DNA of 64,000 bases from CAWEFA01 sp963808135 (GCA_963808135.1 CAWEFA010000027.1:79107-143106), one strand, 5' to 3'. Counted from the stretch's first letter, positions 9,315 to 19,039 are shown. Numbers and translations are program-made. Notes: generated from the sequence alone by a model not told the origin.

Positions 9315-10090
9315 TTATTTGATATTAAAATATATCAATAAAGCCAGTGTAAATGACGCTATTGAGAAAAGCATAGTGTATGGAAATTTATCAAATGCAA
9401 ATGATTTTGCTGTCCGCGGTTCCACGTATAAAATATCATTAGGCATCAGGTAGTAATAATCGCTTTGAAGAATATCCTTATTTGATAAGTCAAGGATAAT
9501 TACATCAGAACCTTTTAAAGTTTGGCGGACCAATTTTACTTTTTTTATATTTGCAAAATCCTTAAACCCGCCCGCCATTCCAACAGCCTGGAGAATATTT
9601 ACCTGATCTTTGTTTATGGTAAAATTACCCGGTGAATTTACTTCCCCCAATACCGCAACCTGGTAATCTATTAACCTTACAACTACAGTGGCTTCTTTAA
9701 AATAATCATTAATGGCTTTTTGCATTTGGTTTTTTATTTCTTCAACTGTTAATCCTTTAACATACATTTTATCAATAAAAGAATAGCTAATGTAGCCTTG
9801 CTCGTCGACCATATAGCTGTTCAAATACATGTATGTCTCGTTCATCAACGAGGGGAGATCGGTTTGAAAAAGTTTGCTGGTTTTTGGGTCGGTACTGTAC
9901 ACTCTAATATAAAGGTGATCGCCGGTTTGAATATGATAGGTTGTTTTTTTGCTATTTTCGAAATTACTTATCGTTTCTTTCGATGGTCCTGAATTAATCT
10001 AAGGCGCTTTTGAGAAATACATGAACTTGTTAAGGAAGCGACTAATAAAATAAAATAAATGAGTAATGAATGAATGAAATGGCTTTTCAT
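9315..10090 (-). CDS. wza: Wza-type polysaccharide export lipoprotein (frameshifted)
   Basis: The C-terminal 195 residues form the poly-export/SLBB region (GYISYSFIDKMYVKGLTVEEIK, VAVLGEVNSPGNFTI) plus a final membrane helix (YTMLFSIASFTLALLIYF). The frame is open further upstream to about 10,000 without a Met. In the neighbouring frame, starting at ATG 10090, a lipoprotein signal appears: MKSHFIHSLLIYFILLVASL followed by TSSC. The two frames join at about 9988 (RLRLIQ then GPSKETISNFENS) if one G is restored, giving a normal-size Wza. Wza forms the outer-membrane exit channel that works with Wzc, encoded directly downstream. Confidence 0.85.
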
Positions 10091-10097
10091 GGCTTTA

Positions 10098-11804
10098 TTA
10101 TTTGTTCTGTTGCTGCTCTTCATTGAAAATACTTTTTAGGTTTACCTGCTGGCCATTGTTATATGCAGAAATAAACGCCCCTTCGATATTAATTTTTTTA
10201 AGCAGGTTACAAGCTTTGCTATAATCATTGCCACAATTAATAGAATATTTATACCAGTTATCTTCAAAACTGTTTTCAAGTTGTTCGGGTCCGGAATATA
10301 TATCCTTCAATTCCCCGGCAGATAGTTCAACTCTGCTTGCTACAACCTGAACTTTAAAAATAAGATTTGAAGCATACTTAAAGTTAATAAAATTATTTGA
10401 ATTTTCATCTGGTTTAATTAAAGCTTCCGTTGGGTTTATTTTTCGGCCATTTACAAACGCAACAACAAATGCCCCTTTAATTTCGCAGCTTTCCCTGAAT
10501 TGCCTGGCTGAAGCATAAGTTTGATAAGGCCCTGTTGAATATTTGTACCATTCGTCTTCATAAATTTCTTCTAAGATTTCCGGGCCGGGATAAATTCCTT
10601 TTTGCATTTCAGGATTTAATGGAACACGGCTTGCGGCAACCTGAACCCTGAAAGTAAATCCCTGAACTGAAATGGTATCTGAGAATTTATACTGTGATTT
10701 TTTTTGAATATTCTTTCCTATCCTTTGGCTTTTTTCTTTTGTTTCAGATTTTGAGTTATAAGCTGTTTCTGTATCAATTTTGCCGGTTGATCCTGTTTGT
10801 TTAGAAGCTAAGGTTGTGTTTTGTTGTGCCAATAGTAAGCTATCCGGAATATTTTTTTTAGCGGTATCTTTAGAAGCTGTTTCGGCATTTAAATCGTTGT
10901 CGCCAAAAATATATCTGTACCAGGCTTTTTTTATGGCTTCAATATCTGAATAATCAAGAGATGGAAAGTCGATAATATATTTTTCATAATCTTTTGGGTA
11001 CGATTCTTTAATAAATTTATTAAACGCATCAACTTTTTCTTCTCTAATATTAATTGCCTGGTAAATATTGGGTGCACTAACCGGTTCGGTAGATGTTTTG
11101 GCGGCAACCGGCTCTTCTTTTTCAGTTTCAGGAATCTTGCGAATAGTATCTGCCGGTTTTTTTTGGAAAACTTGACCCGTATCTTTTGGCATAGATGTTT
11201 GAGAAAATGAAGTATTTGAATATATATTGAATGCCTTAATTATATCTTCGACAGCTTTATTGGATAAATCCAAAGCAGAGGACATTGTTGAAAACGAAAT
11301 TAGCTTATCATTAGCGCCTTCGGCTTCTTTAAGCTGGTTTATAGCTGACTGGAAATTTGTACGTGAATTATTTTCGAGAGATTTTGCATATCCTAAATCT
11401 TCAGGGTTGCCTTGATACTTTTTCCAGAATTCTTCTGCTTTGGAAATATATACTTCGTATTTAATTTTATTTGATGATTGATGTGCTTTAAGCCCTTCTA
11501 TTTGCTTATCAAGCGCCTTATTATTTAGCTTTTCGGTTTCTTCAGCTGTTAATTCGGATTGTTTCGTGGAAATTTCATTATAAATTTTATCAGCTTCCTG
11601 CTGAATTTGCTTCGATTTCCGATCTTCTTTTTCGGCTTTTTCCAATTTTTTTCTGTCGGAATTGGTAATAATTATCTTGTCATTATTAATATTTTGGAAA
11701 GCAAAAACTGTTTTCGCCTGGAAAACATTTCCATAAATAAACAACAATATAACCGGTAATTTTTGGATCATAAACGCTAAATGTAATTTTTGATATTGTT
11801 TCAA
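10098..11804 (-). CDS. Exported protein with coiled coil and two C-terminal SPOR-like repeats
   Basis: This 568-residue protein has a hydrophobic N-terminal export signal (residues about 10-30) and a long charged, coiled-coil-prone stretch of about 200 residues. A low-complexity Lys/Thr/Ser linker leads to two tandem repeats at the C-terminus. Both repeats begin with F(R/K)VQVxASRV and contain GPExLExxxExxWYKYS and a GAFVxAxxNGxxxN segment. This pattern is typical of Bacteroidetes SPOR-like domains, which bind peptidoglycan glycan strands. It is the first gene of the minus-strand group with wza and wzc, 7 bases from wza, so it may be an accessory of envelope export. The precise role is unknown. 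Confidence 0.7.
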   Translation of the reverse strand: MKQYQKLHLAFMIQKLPVILLFIYGNVFQAKTVFAFQNINNDKIIITNSDRKKLEKAEKEDRKSKQIQQEADKIYNEISTKQSELTAEETEKLNNKALDKQIEGLKAHQSSNKIKYEVYISKAEEFWKKYQGNPEDLGYAKSLENNSRTNFQSAINQLKEAEGANDKLISFSTMSSALDLSNKAVEDIIKAFNIYSNTSFSQTSMPKDTGQVFQKKPADTIRKIPETEKEEPVAAKTSTEPVSAPNIYQAINIREEKVDAFNKFIKESYPKDYEKYIIDFPSLDYSDIEAIKKAWYRYIFGDNDLNAETASKDTAKKNIPDSLLLAQQNTTLASKQTGSTGKIDTETAYNSKSETKEKSQRIGKNIQKKSQYKFSDTISVQGFTFRVQVAASRVPLNPEMQKGIYPGPEILEEIYEDEWYKYSTGPYQTYASARQFRESCEIKGAFVVAFVNGRKINPTEALIKPDENSNNFINFKYASNLIFKVQVVASRVELSAGELKDIYSGPEQLENSFEDNWYKYSINCGNDYSKACNLLKKINIEGAFISAYNNGQQVNLKSIFNEEQQQNK

Positions 11805-12364
11805 TAGTAATATAAACCTATAATGTGTTTGTTGGTTAATTTGGATTTAGAAAATGGAAAAACAGTTAAATTTTAAATAATTGTATTTCATCATTTTGCC
11901 ATAGCTGTTTTTGTTTTTCGTACACTGCGACATTTCATTGTCCGGTAGGGTTTTGCAGTTTATTTATTTTTGAAAAAATCAGTTTTTTAACTATAAAAAT
12001 TTCTTATATGTAAATATAAGAAATCAATTTTATAAATTTCCCCTTTAAGTTATTTTTATATCCTTCTTAACTATTTAGGATAATAGCGCATTTGGTTAAG
12101 ATAATTATCAGGTTCCAAATTTAAAAAACTTCTGAAACATCCATATTCTGGAAGGTATAAACATAATGAGATTATATAATCCAATATAGATGATCTACCC
12201 GATAATTGAAACCAAATCAGTTCACATGAAAATAAAGCATTACTTACTTTATTGGTAATAAATTAATTTTATTAAATTAGCTAACTTAAAATTCAATTTG
12301 ATAACAAATAAAACGAAATTGATAAATTGCTCTTGAAATTAATTTATAACTAAAATATTTTCAA
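11805..12364. promoter_or_regulatory. Divergent intergenic region with a 22-bp A/T-rich palindrome
   Basis: The 560 bases between the SPOR-like gene (minus) and the universal stress gene (plus) have no plausible coding sequence. At 12,001-12,022 there is a perfect palindrome, TTCTTATAT and ATATAAGAA around a GTAA centre. Its position between divergent genes suits an operator or a hairpin in a leader. No convincing sigma-factor consensus could be fixed by eye. Confidence 0.35.
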
Positions 12365-13216
12365 ATGAAAAATATTATAGTTCCTTTAGATTTTTCAAAC
12401 GATTCTTTAAAAGGTCTCGAGTATGCGCTTTTAATTGCAGGCAAAATTCCGGTGAAGATTCAAATGGTTTATGTTCAGAGAAGGACAGACATACCCAGTA
12501 ACTCAGGAGAAGAATTCCGACAAGCTGAAAAAAAATTTTTAAATATTTTGGATAGCTATAATGCCCGTGTACCTAAAAATTCATCGTTAACATATATTAT
12601 TAAAAAAGGTAAAGTTTACCAGGAAGTAGTAAACCAGGCACAAGCTTTTCAGGATAGTTTAATTGTAGCCTCTACTCACGGCGCTTCGGGATTTGAAGAA
12701 TTATTTATAGGGAGCAATGCATACAGGATTATTTCAGCTACTACACGCCCGGTAATTACCATCAGGCAAGTGCAGGCGCCAAAAAATATTAATAAAATAT
12801 TACTGCCTATTGACATTGTTGTTGAATCGCGGCAAAAAGTAATTTTTACTTCATTCCTCGCACAAATATTTGGGGCTGAAATTCATGTTGTTACTGTATC
12901 TTCTTCAAAAAGCAAAAAAATAACCAATCGGTTGAATGCATATTCAGCCCAGGTTTGTAATTATTTAAAAACGCGTGAAATTCAATTTACAACAGGCTCT
13001 CTTTATGGAAGTAAATATATTAAGCAAATTATTGAATATGCTGAAAATATAAATGCGGATTTGATTTCAATAATTAATGAAAGTGGTGATAGTATTACTG
13101 ACTTTATTATTGGCGGTGAAGCGCAACAAATTATAAGTAAATCGCCGGTGCCGATTCTTACCATAAGGGCAAAGCCTCATTTTATTAAAGAAAGTTTCAG
13201 CACTTTTGGGGAATAA
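12365..13216 (+). CDS. Tandem universal stress protein (two Usp domains)
   Basis: This 283-residue cytoplasmic protein has two UspA domains. The first (1-140) starts with NIIVPLDFSNDSLKGLEYAL and ends with STHGASGFEELFIGSNAYRIISATTRPVITIR, close to the ATP-binding GxxG-S pattern. The second (145-280) starts with KILLPIDIVVESRQKV and ends with SGDSITDFIIGGEAQQIIS, a weaker version. UspA proteins respond to starvation and stress; the exact partner is unknown. The gene is monocistronic by appearance, preceded by a 560-base regulatory gap. Confidence 0.88.
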   Translation: MKNIIVPLDFSNDSLKGLEYALLIAGKIPVKIQMVYVQRRTDIPSNSGEEFRQAEKKFLNILDSYNARVPKNSSLTYIIKKGKVYQEVVNQAQAFQDSLIVASTHGASGFEELFIGSNAYRIISATTRPVITIRQVQAPKNINKILLPIDIVVESRQKVIFTSFLAQIFGAEIHVVTVSSSKSKKITNRLNAYSAQVCNYLKTREIQFTTGSLYGSKYIKQIIEYAENINADLISIINESGDSITDFIIGGEAQQIISKSPVPILTIRAKPHFIKESFSTFGE

Positions 13217-13326
13217 CATAATTTAATGACAAATAAATTTCTTAAAGTTTTTGGTTATAAATTAAAAACATGTTTATAAAAATTCTTCAATTTATTTTTA
13301 AAAGCCAATTGTAGATTATTACAGAT

Positions 13327-13839
13327 ATGTTTAAAAATTTTTACATATTTATTTTAATAATGATGTTTAGTTGCCAGTCCAAATACAAACCTTTACAAAC
13401 TGTGCCTGATGTAAATTTAGAAAGTTATTCAGGCTTGTGGTATGAAATTGCGGCATTCCCCCAGATATTTGAACGCGGGTGTAAATGCACAACTGCCGAA
13501 TATCAGTTAACCGGCAAAAATTATATCAGTATTATTAATAAATGTCAAAAGCCAAAAAAAATTGATAAAATTGCTGGAAAAGCTTTTGTTGTAAAAGGTT
13601 CAGGAAATGCTAAACTTAAGGTACAATTTTTCTGGCCTTTTAAAGGCGATTATTGGATTATTGAACTGGATAAGGATTACAAATGGGCGGCGGTTGGAAA
13701 TAAAAGCAGGAAATATTTATGGATACTTTCACGAACATCGGCAATAAATGACGATTTATATAATGAAATACTTAATAAGTTAGCCGGGAAAGGCTTTGAT
13801 GTTTCAAAATTGATTAGAACGATACACGATTGTAAATAA
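13327..13839 (+). CDS. Bacterial lipocalin (Blc-like lipoprotein)
   Basis: This 170-residue protein has a lipoprotein signal ending MMFSC (Cys near residue 16) and the lipocalin signature SGLWYEIAAFPQIFERGCKCTTA. Later lipocalin landmarks are VKGSGNAKLKVQFFWPFKGDYWIIEL and YLWILSRTSAIND. Bacterial lipocalins sit in the outer membrane and bind lipids such as lysophospholipids. The gene follows the stress protein on the same strand by 110 bases and may share its regulation. Confidence 0.9.
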   Translation: MFKNFYIFILIMMFSCQSKYKPLQTVPDVNLESYSGLWYEIAAFPQIFERGCKCTTAEYQLTGKNYISIINKCQKPKKIDKIAGKAFVVKGSGNAKLKVQFFWPFKGDYWIIELDKDYKWAAVGNKSRKYLWILSRTSAINDDLYNEILNKLAGKGFDVSKLIRTIHDCK

Positions 13840-13912
13840 TTTTATAATAAAAAAATTAAAAATCATCGGAGCATTTCTTACTTTTAGTCGATAAATTGAT
13901 ATACTTTGCGAT

Positions 13913-14806
13913 ATGAGTGATTTTAAATACTTACTAAATATTTTAGTCGGGGCAATAGTATTCATAATTACAGCGTGCCATCATGAAATTCCTGATATTA
14001 AAACAACTTTTGAAGCAGATACTGTAAAAACTGAAATTGAAATGGTAAAAAAAGCTATCAATATTTTTTACCATATGTATTTGCCCTCCGAAATGTATAA
14101 AGTTTTTGAAAAAGCTGGAGCAGTGTATACGCCGGATATGCTAAACCCTGTTGAAAATGTGAATTTATACGAAGTTAGCAGTAAAGCTGCATTAAATCTC
14201 GGGATTTATGGAGTAGACCTGAGTTATAATAAAATGTTTGGACAAAACCAAAAAACATTGCTTTATTTTACCGTTATTCATAAGCTCTCACAACAATTAG
14301 GGATTCCTGATAACCATTTTACATTGGCCCTGAAGAAAATGGAAAAGAATTTATATAATCGCGATTCACTGGCAAAATACGCTACCAATATATATATTAC
14401 TACAAACCACTACTTAAATGAAAACGACCGGCAGGCAATAGCTGCGTTAATTATTACCGGCGGATGGATTGAAGCTCTTTATATTACGGCCAGGATATCA
14501 GATGAGAACCCTTTAAACAAAGAAATAATAGAACGTATAGCATTTCAGAAATACTCCCTTCACACCCTTATTTCGTTTTTAAACAATTTTCAGGACGATA
14601 ATAATGTTGCTAAATATTTATTAATGCTAAAAACCTTGCAGCGCTCATTTAATAAACTTGAAATTTTATATGAACCGGGCGACCTTGAAATCGACACAAT
14701 AAATAAAATGATAAGTACAAACAAAGCCGAATTTACATTACAGGATAAAGATATTAAGGAGATAAAAAAATTAGTCGTTGAGATTAGAAATGATATTGTC
14801 AAATAA
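13913..14806 (+). CDS. Hypothetical lipoprotein, helical
   Basis: This 297-residue protein begins with a hydrophobic segment and a lipobox-like FIITACHH (Cys near residue 22), so a membrane lipoprotein is likely. The rest is rich in predicted helix, with no motif I can assign (AVYTPDMLNP, SYNKMFGQNQKTLLYFTVIH, LALKKMEKNLYNRDS). The sequence around 13,891-13,905 (TTGATATACTTTG) just upstream resembles a Bacteroidetes -7 box (TAnnTTTG) with one extra base. It is the last gene before the polysaccharide locus and may be unrelated to it. Function unknown. Confidence 0.6.
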   Translation: MSDFKYLLNILVGAIVFIITACHHEIPDIKTTFEADTVKTEIEMVKKAINIFYHMYLPSEMYKVFEKAGAVYTPDMLNPVENVNLYEVSSKAALNLGIYGVDLSYNKMFGQNQKTLLYFTVIHKLSQQLGIPDNHFTLALKKMEKNLYNRDSLAKYATNIYITTNHYLNENDRQAIAALIITGGWIEALYITARISDENPLNKEIIERIAFQKYSLHTLISFLNNFQDDNNVAKYLLMLKTLQRSFNKLEILYEPGDLEIDTINKMISTNKAEFTLQDKDIKEIKKLVVEIRNDIVK

Positions 14807-14997
14807 GCTTGGATATATCTTTTAAAAGTATTTAAAATCTGTTCAGTATTTAAAAAACACTATAAGAACTTAACCTGTTAAGCTCTATAACTAAATCATT
14901 TGTAATAATTTTAAAGCCAAGCAAAAAATATTCGCTTAAATGTTATTTAAGTCGGATAGTTGATCCTCTTATATATCAATGAATTTATTATTTAAAC

Positions 14998-15495
14998 ATG
15001 CGCGAAAAACGTTGGTATGCAGTTTATGTTCGGTCAAGAAGTGAGAAAAAAGTATTTAAACAATTAATCGAACAGGGAACCGATAGCTATTTACCTTTGC
15101 TAAAAACTTTGCGCCAATGGAGCGACAGGAAAAAAATGGTAGAACTTCCATTGTTCAGTTCCTATGTTTTTGTCAATATTTCGCCAAAACAATTTGACTA
15201 TGTACTGAACGTTCAAGGTATAGTAAAGTTTGTAAATTTTGATGACAAGCCAGCTACCATCCCCGAAAAACAAATTGAAAGCCTTCGGTTATTGCTTTTT
15301 TCGGGCGAAAAATTTGAAATTGGTTTTGATGAATTTAAACTTGGAGAAAAAGTTGAAGTAATTGCAGGCCCGTTAAAAGGATTTAATGGAATCCTGGCAG
15401 ATTATAAAGGGAAGAAACGTGTTTTACTCAGGATAGAAACAATTAACCAATCATTATTTGTTCAAATCAGGCCGTCATATTTAAAAAAGGGATAA
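14998..15495 (+). CDS. UpxY/NusG-like transcription antiterminator
   Basis: At 165 residues it matches Bacteroidetes UpxY proteins. An N-terminal NGN domain (RWYAVYVRSRSEKKVFKQL, PLFSSYVFVNIS, VQGIVKFVNF) is followed by a KOW motif (GEKVEVIAGPLKGFNGILADY). UpxY proteins load on RNA polymerase at the start of a surface-polysaccharide operon and prevent early termination. Its place as the first plus-strand gene before a locus of more than 30 kb fits that role. The 190 bases upstream are AT-rich and probably contain the locus promoter. Confidence 0.92.
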   Translation: MREKRWYAVYVRSRSEKKVFKQLIEQGTDSYLPLLKTLRQWSDRKKMVELPLFSSYVFVNISPKQFDYVLNVQGIVKFVNFDDKPATIPEKQIESLRLLLFSGEKFEIGFDEFKLGEKVEVIAGPLKGFNGILADYKGKKRVLLRIETINQSLFVQIRPSYLKKG

Positions 15496-15643
15496 TTATT
15501 TTAAATAATTTCTAAAATTACAATCCATTAGCTTATTATTATAAACAGCCTATTCTTATCATGACAATAACAATTAAAAATGTTTTAAATTTTTTTTAAA
15601 ACTTTCTAAAAATTAAATTGAATAATATTTTTTTATTAATTTT

Positions 15644-15660
15644 GAGTAAGAAAATTACTC
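15644..15660 (+). promoter_or_regulatory. Small hairpin in the leader after the UpxY gene
   Basis: GAGTAA and TTACTC pair around a five-base loop in the 265-base leader between the antiterminator gene and the next gene. The stem follows a T-rich stretch rather than preceding one, so it does not look like a standard terminator. A role in UpxY recruitment or attenuation is only a guess. Confidence 0.25.
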
Positions 15661-15760
15661 GGTCAGTGAATGCCTTAATGTAACTGAGAAGGCGAAGCTG
15701 TGAAAAATCCTGTTGAAAATATAATTTTTACTTCCTGAAATACAAATATTTAGCATAATC

Positions 15761-16288
15761 GTGTTAGATACTCTCATTAGTTCCCGTACAAGAATTAATT
15801 TGCTTTTAAAATTCTTTCTTAATCCCGAATGTACATCGTATTTACGGGAATTGGCCGAAGAATTTAATGAGAGTACAAATGGGATAAGGTTAGAACTGAA
15901 TAAATTTGAGCAGGCAGGAATGTTATATTCAATTGTCGAGGGCAATCGAAAACTATTTAAGGCAAACAAGGATTATCCGTTTTATAATGAAATACATAAT
16001 ATTTTGATGAAATATACCGGAATCGGACAAATTATTGAACAATTCGTATTGCACCTGGGGCAACTTAATAAAGTATATCTCTCAGGTGATTATGCAAAGG
16101 GCAGGCATTCAGAAATAATTGATGTTGTGCTGGTGGGTGAGATAAACCGAAAATATTTGGTTAACGCAATTGAAAAAGCTCAAAAGTTGATATTGAAAAA
16201 AATTAAATATCTTATTTATAGCAATAATGAGTTTGATTGCAATAGTATGGCTAAGGATTTGCTTTTGCTTTATGATGCCAGAAAATAA
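15761..16288 (+). CDS. Winged-helix regulator fused to a degenerate nucleotidyltransferase domain
   Basis: This 175-residue protein has an ArsR/MarR-like winged helix at residues 1-70 (RINLLLKFFLNPECTSYLRELA, then ESTNGIRLELNKFEQAGML). The C-terminal domain (about 95-175) resembles MNT-type nucleotidyltransferases: VYLSGDYAKGRHSEIIDVVLVG echoes GSxAxGxxxxxSDIDLxVVG, but the first catalytic Asp position reads Glu-Ile-Ile-Asp, so activity is doubtful. Such proteins are common at the head of Bacteroidetes polysaccharide loci next to UpxY. It is probably a locus regulator; the ligand and operator are unknown. Confidence 0.7.
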   Translation: MLDTLISSRTRINLLLKFFLNPECTSYLRELAEEFNESTNGIRLELNKFEQAGMLYSIVEGNRKLFKANKDYPFYNEIHNILMKYTGIGQIIEQFVLHLGQLNKVYLSGDYAKGRHSEIIDVVLVGEINRKYLVNAIEKAQKLILKKIKYLIYSNNEFDCNSMAKDLLLLYDARK

Positions 16289-16341
16289 TTCAGAATAAAC
16301 AAGCCAATAAAAAATTTTTTTAAGCTTTTAAAATTATCAAT

Positions 16342-17344
16342 ATGATTAAAATCTGTCTTGTTGGATATGGTTACTGGGGGCCAAATTTATTAAGAAATTT
16401 TAATGCCCTTGACAATTGCAAAGTCACGGTTGTTTGCGATTCGCGTGAAGAGAGATTAAAGCTTGTTTTAAAAAATTATCCCGATACTATTGTAACAACA
16501 AAACTCGATGACGCTTTTCAAAATGATTTTGATTCAGTAATTGTTGCAACCCCTGTTTTTACTCATTTTGATATTGCAAAAAAGGCTTTATCACTCGGCA
16601 AGCATGTTTTAATAGAAAAGCCAATGGCTTCATCGGTCAAACAATGTGAAGAACTTATATTGTTGGCTGAAAAAAATGGTTTGTCATTAATGGTCGATCA
16701 TACTTTTTTATATACCGGGTCTGTAAGAAAAATAAAAGAACTTCTTTCAACAGATTTTTATTGGAAAAATTCAATATATCGATTCAACCCGCATTAACTT
16801 AGGACTTTTTCAGCCGGATATAAATGTTTTATGGGACTTGGCGCCTCATGATATTTCTATACTTAATTATGTATATCATGAAAAACCTGTATCTGTGAAC
16901 GCCGTGGGGATTTGCCATACATTTAATAAGATTGAAAATATAGCCTATCTTACGCTAAAGTATCAAAATGAGATGATAGCTCATTTCCATTGCTCATGGT
17001 CGTCTCCTGTAAAAATTCGCAAGTTTTTAATAGGCGGGGACAAAAAAATGATTGTATGGGACGATATGGAACCCACTGAAAAAGTAAAGATATACGATAC
17101 CGGCTATGATTATAAGAATGACGAGGAAAAAAGAAAAATATTGGTTGATTATCGAACCGGAGATATCTATGTTCCAAAAGTTTCCGGTACAGAAGCGCTG
17201 AGCCTGATGGCTAAAGATTTTATAAAATCAATAAGTGAAAACATCGAACCGGTTGCAAATGCTCAGAATGGATTGTTTGTAGTGAAAATTCTTGAAGCAG
17301 CTAATAATTCATTAAAAAATAATGGGAAAGAAATTTTATTATAG
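16342..17344 (+). CDS. Gfo/Idh/MocA family sugar dehydrogenase (frameshifted), WbpB-like
   Basis: The first 151 codons contain the NAD-binding fold (CLVGYGYWGPNLLRNF) and the family motif VLIEKPMA. The frame ends at 16,797. The next frame, from about 16,757 to 17,344, carries the rest (IGKIQYIDSTRINLGLF, WDLAPHDISILNYV). The break lies at a TTTTT run near 16,757, so a single-base error is likely and the whole protein would be about 333 residues. Followed by an acetyltransferase and a DegT aminotransferase, it forms a trio that normally makes a 3-acetamido sugar nucleotide: oxidation at C3, amination, N-acetylation. The exact substrate cannot be read from sequence. Confidence 0.85.
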
Positions 17345-17350
17345 TTTTTT

Positions 17351-17842
17351 ATGGAAATATTAAATATTGATTCAGATAAACAATCGCTTGTAAATGTAAA
17401 GGTTGGTAGTAATGTAAAGTTTTTTAACTTTGTTAATGCCTATGGATGCCAAATAGATGATAACACCAAAGTGGGAGCTTTTGTGGAAATTCAAAAAGGT
17501 GTAACCATAGGTAAAAATTGCAAAATCTCAAGCCATACTTTCATTTGCGAAGGTGTTTCAATAGAAGATGATGTTTTTGTTGGCCACAATGTTTCGTTTA
17601 TTAACGATTTATACCCGCGTTCTACAAACAAAAATGGGCAATTGCAAACAACTGACGATTGGAAAGTAGTTGAAACTATTGTAAAAAAAGGGGCTTCGAT
17701 TGGTACAAGTACAACAATTTTAGCAGGTGTTACCATTGGTGAAAATGCTATTGTAGGAGCCGGTTCAGTAGTAACAAAAAATGTTCCTGCAAATACTGTT
17801 GTAGCAGGTAATCCCGCTAAAATACTCAGAACTGTAAATTAA
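17351..17842 (+). CDS. Hexapeptide-repeat N-acetyltransferase, WbpD-like
   Basis: This 163-residue left-handed beta-helix protein has repeats such as VGAFVEIQKGVTIGKNCKI, SHTFICEGVSIEDDVFVGHN, VTIGENAIVGAGSVV and a final AGNPAKI. It is close in layout to WbpD/WlbB enzymes, which acetylate the 3-amino group of UDP-linked amino sugars. It starts 6 bases after the dehydrogenase and is followed by the aminotransferase. A paralogue with the same neighbours lies at 40,896-41,375. Confidence 0.88.
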   Translation: MEILNIDSDKQSLVNVKVGSNVKFFNFVNAYGCQIDDNTKVGAFVEIQKGVTIGKNCKISSHTFICEGVSIEDDVFVGHNVSFINDLYPRSTNKNGQLQTTDDWKVVETIVKKGASIGTSTTILAGVTIGENAIVGAGSVVTKNVPANTVVAGNPAKILRTVN

Positions 17843-17852
17843 TTTATTATGA

Positions 17853-17904
17853 AACACCCATGATTCGGCTAATCGCAAACACAAATGAAGATAATGTGGG
17901 TGTT
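17853..17904. repeat. Short inverted repeat between acetyltransferase and aminotransferase genes
   Basis: AACACCCA at 17,853-17,860 is the exact reverse complement of TGGGTGTT at 17,897-17,904, with 36 bases between. It fills the only gap in an otherwise tight trio. It may be a terminator-like or intergenic palindrome, or debris of a small element; a related-looking pair occurs at 36,984-37,075. Confidence 0.3.
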
Positions 17905-17938
17905 CCATACGACGAATAAAAAATAAAATTATCTACGT

Positions 17939-19039
17939 ATGAATAAGATTCAATTCCTCGATTTAAATAAGCAATATCAGCAAATAAAAGATGAGGTTTT
18001 AAAAGAACTTCCAAAGGTATTTGAAAGCAGCGCTTTTACTAATGGTTATTCAGTTACAAATTTCGAGAAATCGTTTGCAGCATATTGCAATACAAATTAT
18101 GCCGTGGCCGTAAATAATGGCACATCTGCTTTGCATCTTGCCCTTCTTACATTAAATATCGGCAATGGCGATGAAGTTATTATTCCTGCCAATACGTTTA
18201 TTGCTACCGCATGGGCGGCTGCTTATGTAAATGCCAGGCCAGTATTTGTTGACTGCACTTCCGATACATGGGAAATTGATCCTGCTCAAATTGAAAAACA
18301 TATAACAAAAAAAACAAAAGCAATTATTGGCGTTCATTTGTACGGACAACCTTTCGATTTCGATGCTGTGAAAAAAATTGCTGATAAACATTCACTTTAT
18401 TTAATTGAGGATGCTGCACAAGCTCATGGGGCATTATACAAAGGAAGGAAAACAGGCTGCATGAGCGATATGGCCTGCTTTAGTTTTTATCCCGGCAAAA
18501 ACTTAGGAACTTATGGCGAAGGCGGCGCTATTACCACAAATAATAATGAGTATGTCGAAAAATTACAAATGCTGCGCAACCATGGAAGCAGGGAACGCTA
18601 TTACCATGAAACAATCGGTTTTAATATGCGAATGGGTGGAGTTGAAGGCGCAGTTTTAGGGATTAAACTGAAATACCTCGATAGCTGGAATGCCCACAGG
18701 AAAGAGATTGCCGAAATGTATTTTAAAGGTATTACCAATTCCAAAATAACTTTTCAGAAACAACCGGATTTTTCCGATTCTATTTATCACCTTTTTGTAA
18801 TCACTACTCCCGAGCGCGACAATTTTATTAATTATTTGAATTCGAATAATATTTTTCCCGGATTACATTATCCGGTTCCATGCCATCTTCAAAAAGCATT
18901 CTCTAATTTAGGCTATAAAAAAGGTAATTTCCCAAATGCGGAATATCTTGCAGAACATTGTGTGAGTTTGCCTATGTATGCGGAACTAAAAGATGAAGAG
19001 GTGCAAGAAGTGATTGATGTTGTAAATAATTATTCATGA
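17939..19039 (+). CDS. DegT/DnrJ/EryC1 family sugar aminotransferase, WbpE-like
   Basis: This 366-residue PLP enzyme has the family layout: NNGTSALHLALL (phosphate-binding region), EDAAQAHGALYKG, and the active-site lysine in FSFYPGKNLG (Lys187). These enzymes transfer an amino group from glutamate to a keto sugar nucleotide. With the preceding dehydrogenase and acetyltransferase it forms a WbpB-WbpD-WbpE type set. Its stop overlaps the start of the next gene (ATGA). Confidence 0.92.
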   Translation: MNKIQFLDLNKQYQQIKDEVLKELPKVFESSAFTNGYSVTNFEKSFAAYCNTNYAVAVNNGTSALHLALLTLNIGNGDEVIIPANTFIATAWAAAYVNARPVFVDCTSDTWEIDPAQIEKHITKKTKAIIGVHLYGQPFDFDAVKKIADKHSLYLIEDAAQAHGALYKGRKTGCMSDMACFSFYPGKNLGTYGEGGAITTNNNEYVEKLQMLRNHGSRERYYHETIGFNMRMGGVEGAVLGIKLKYLDSWNAHRKEIAEMYFKGITNSKITFQKQPDFSDSIYHLFVITTPERDNFINYLNSNNIFPGLHYPVPCHLQKAFSNLGYKKGNFPNAEYLAEHCVSLPMYAELKDEEVQEVIDVVNNYS

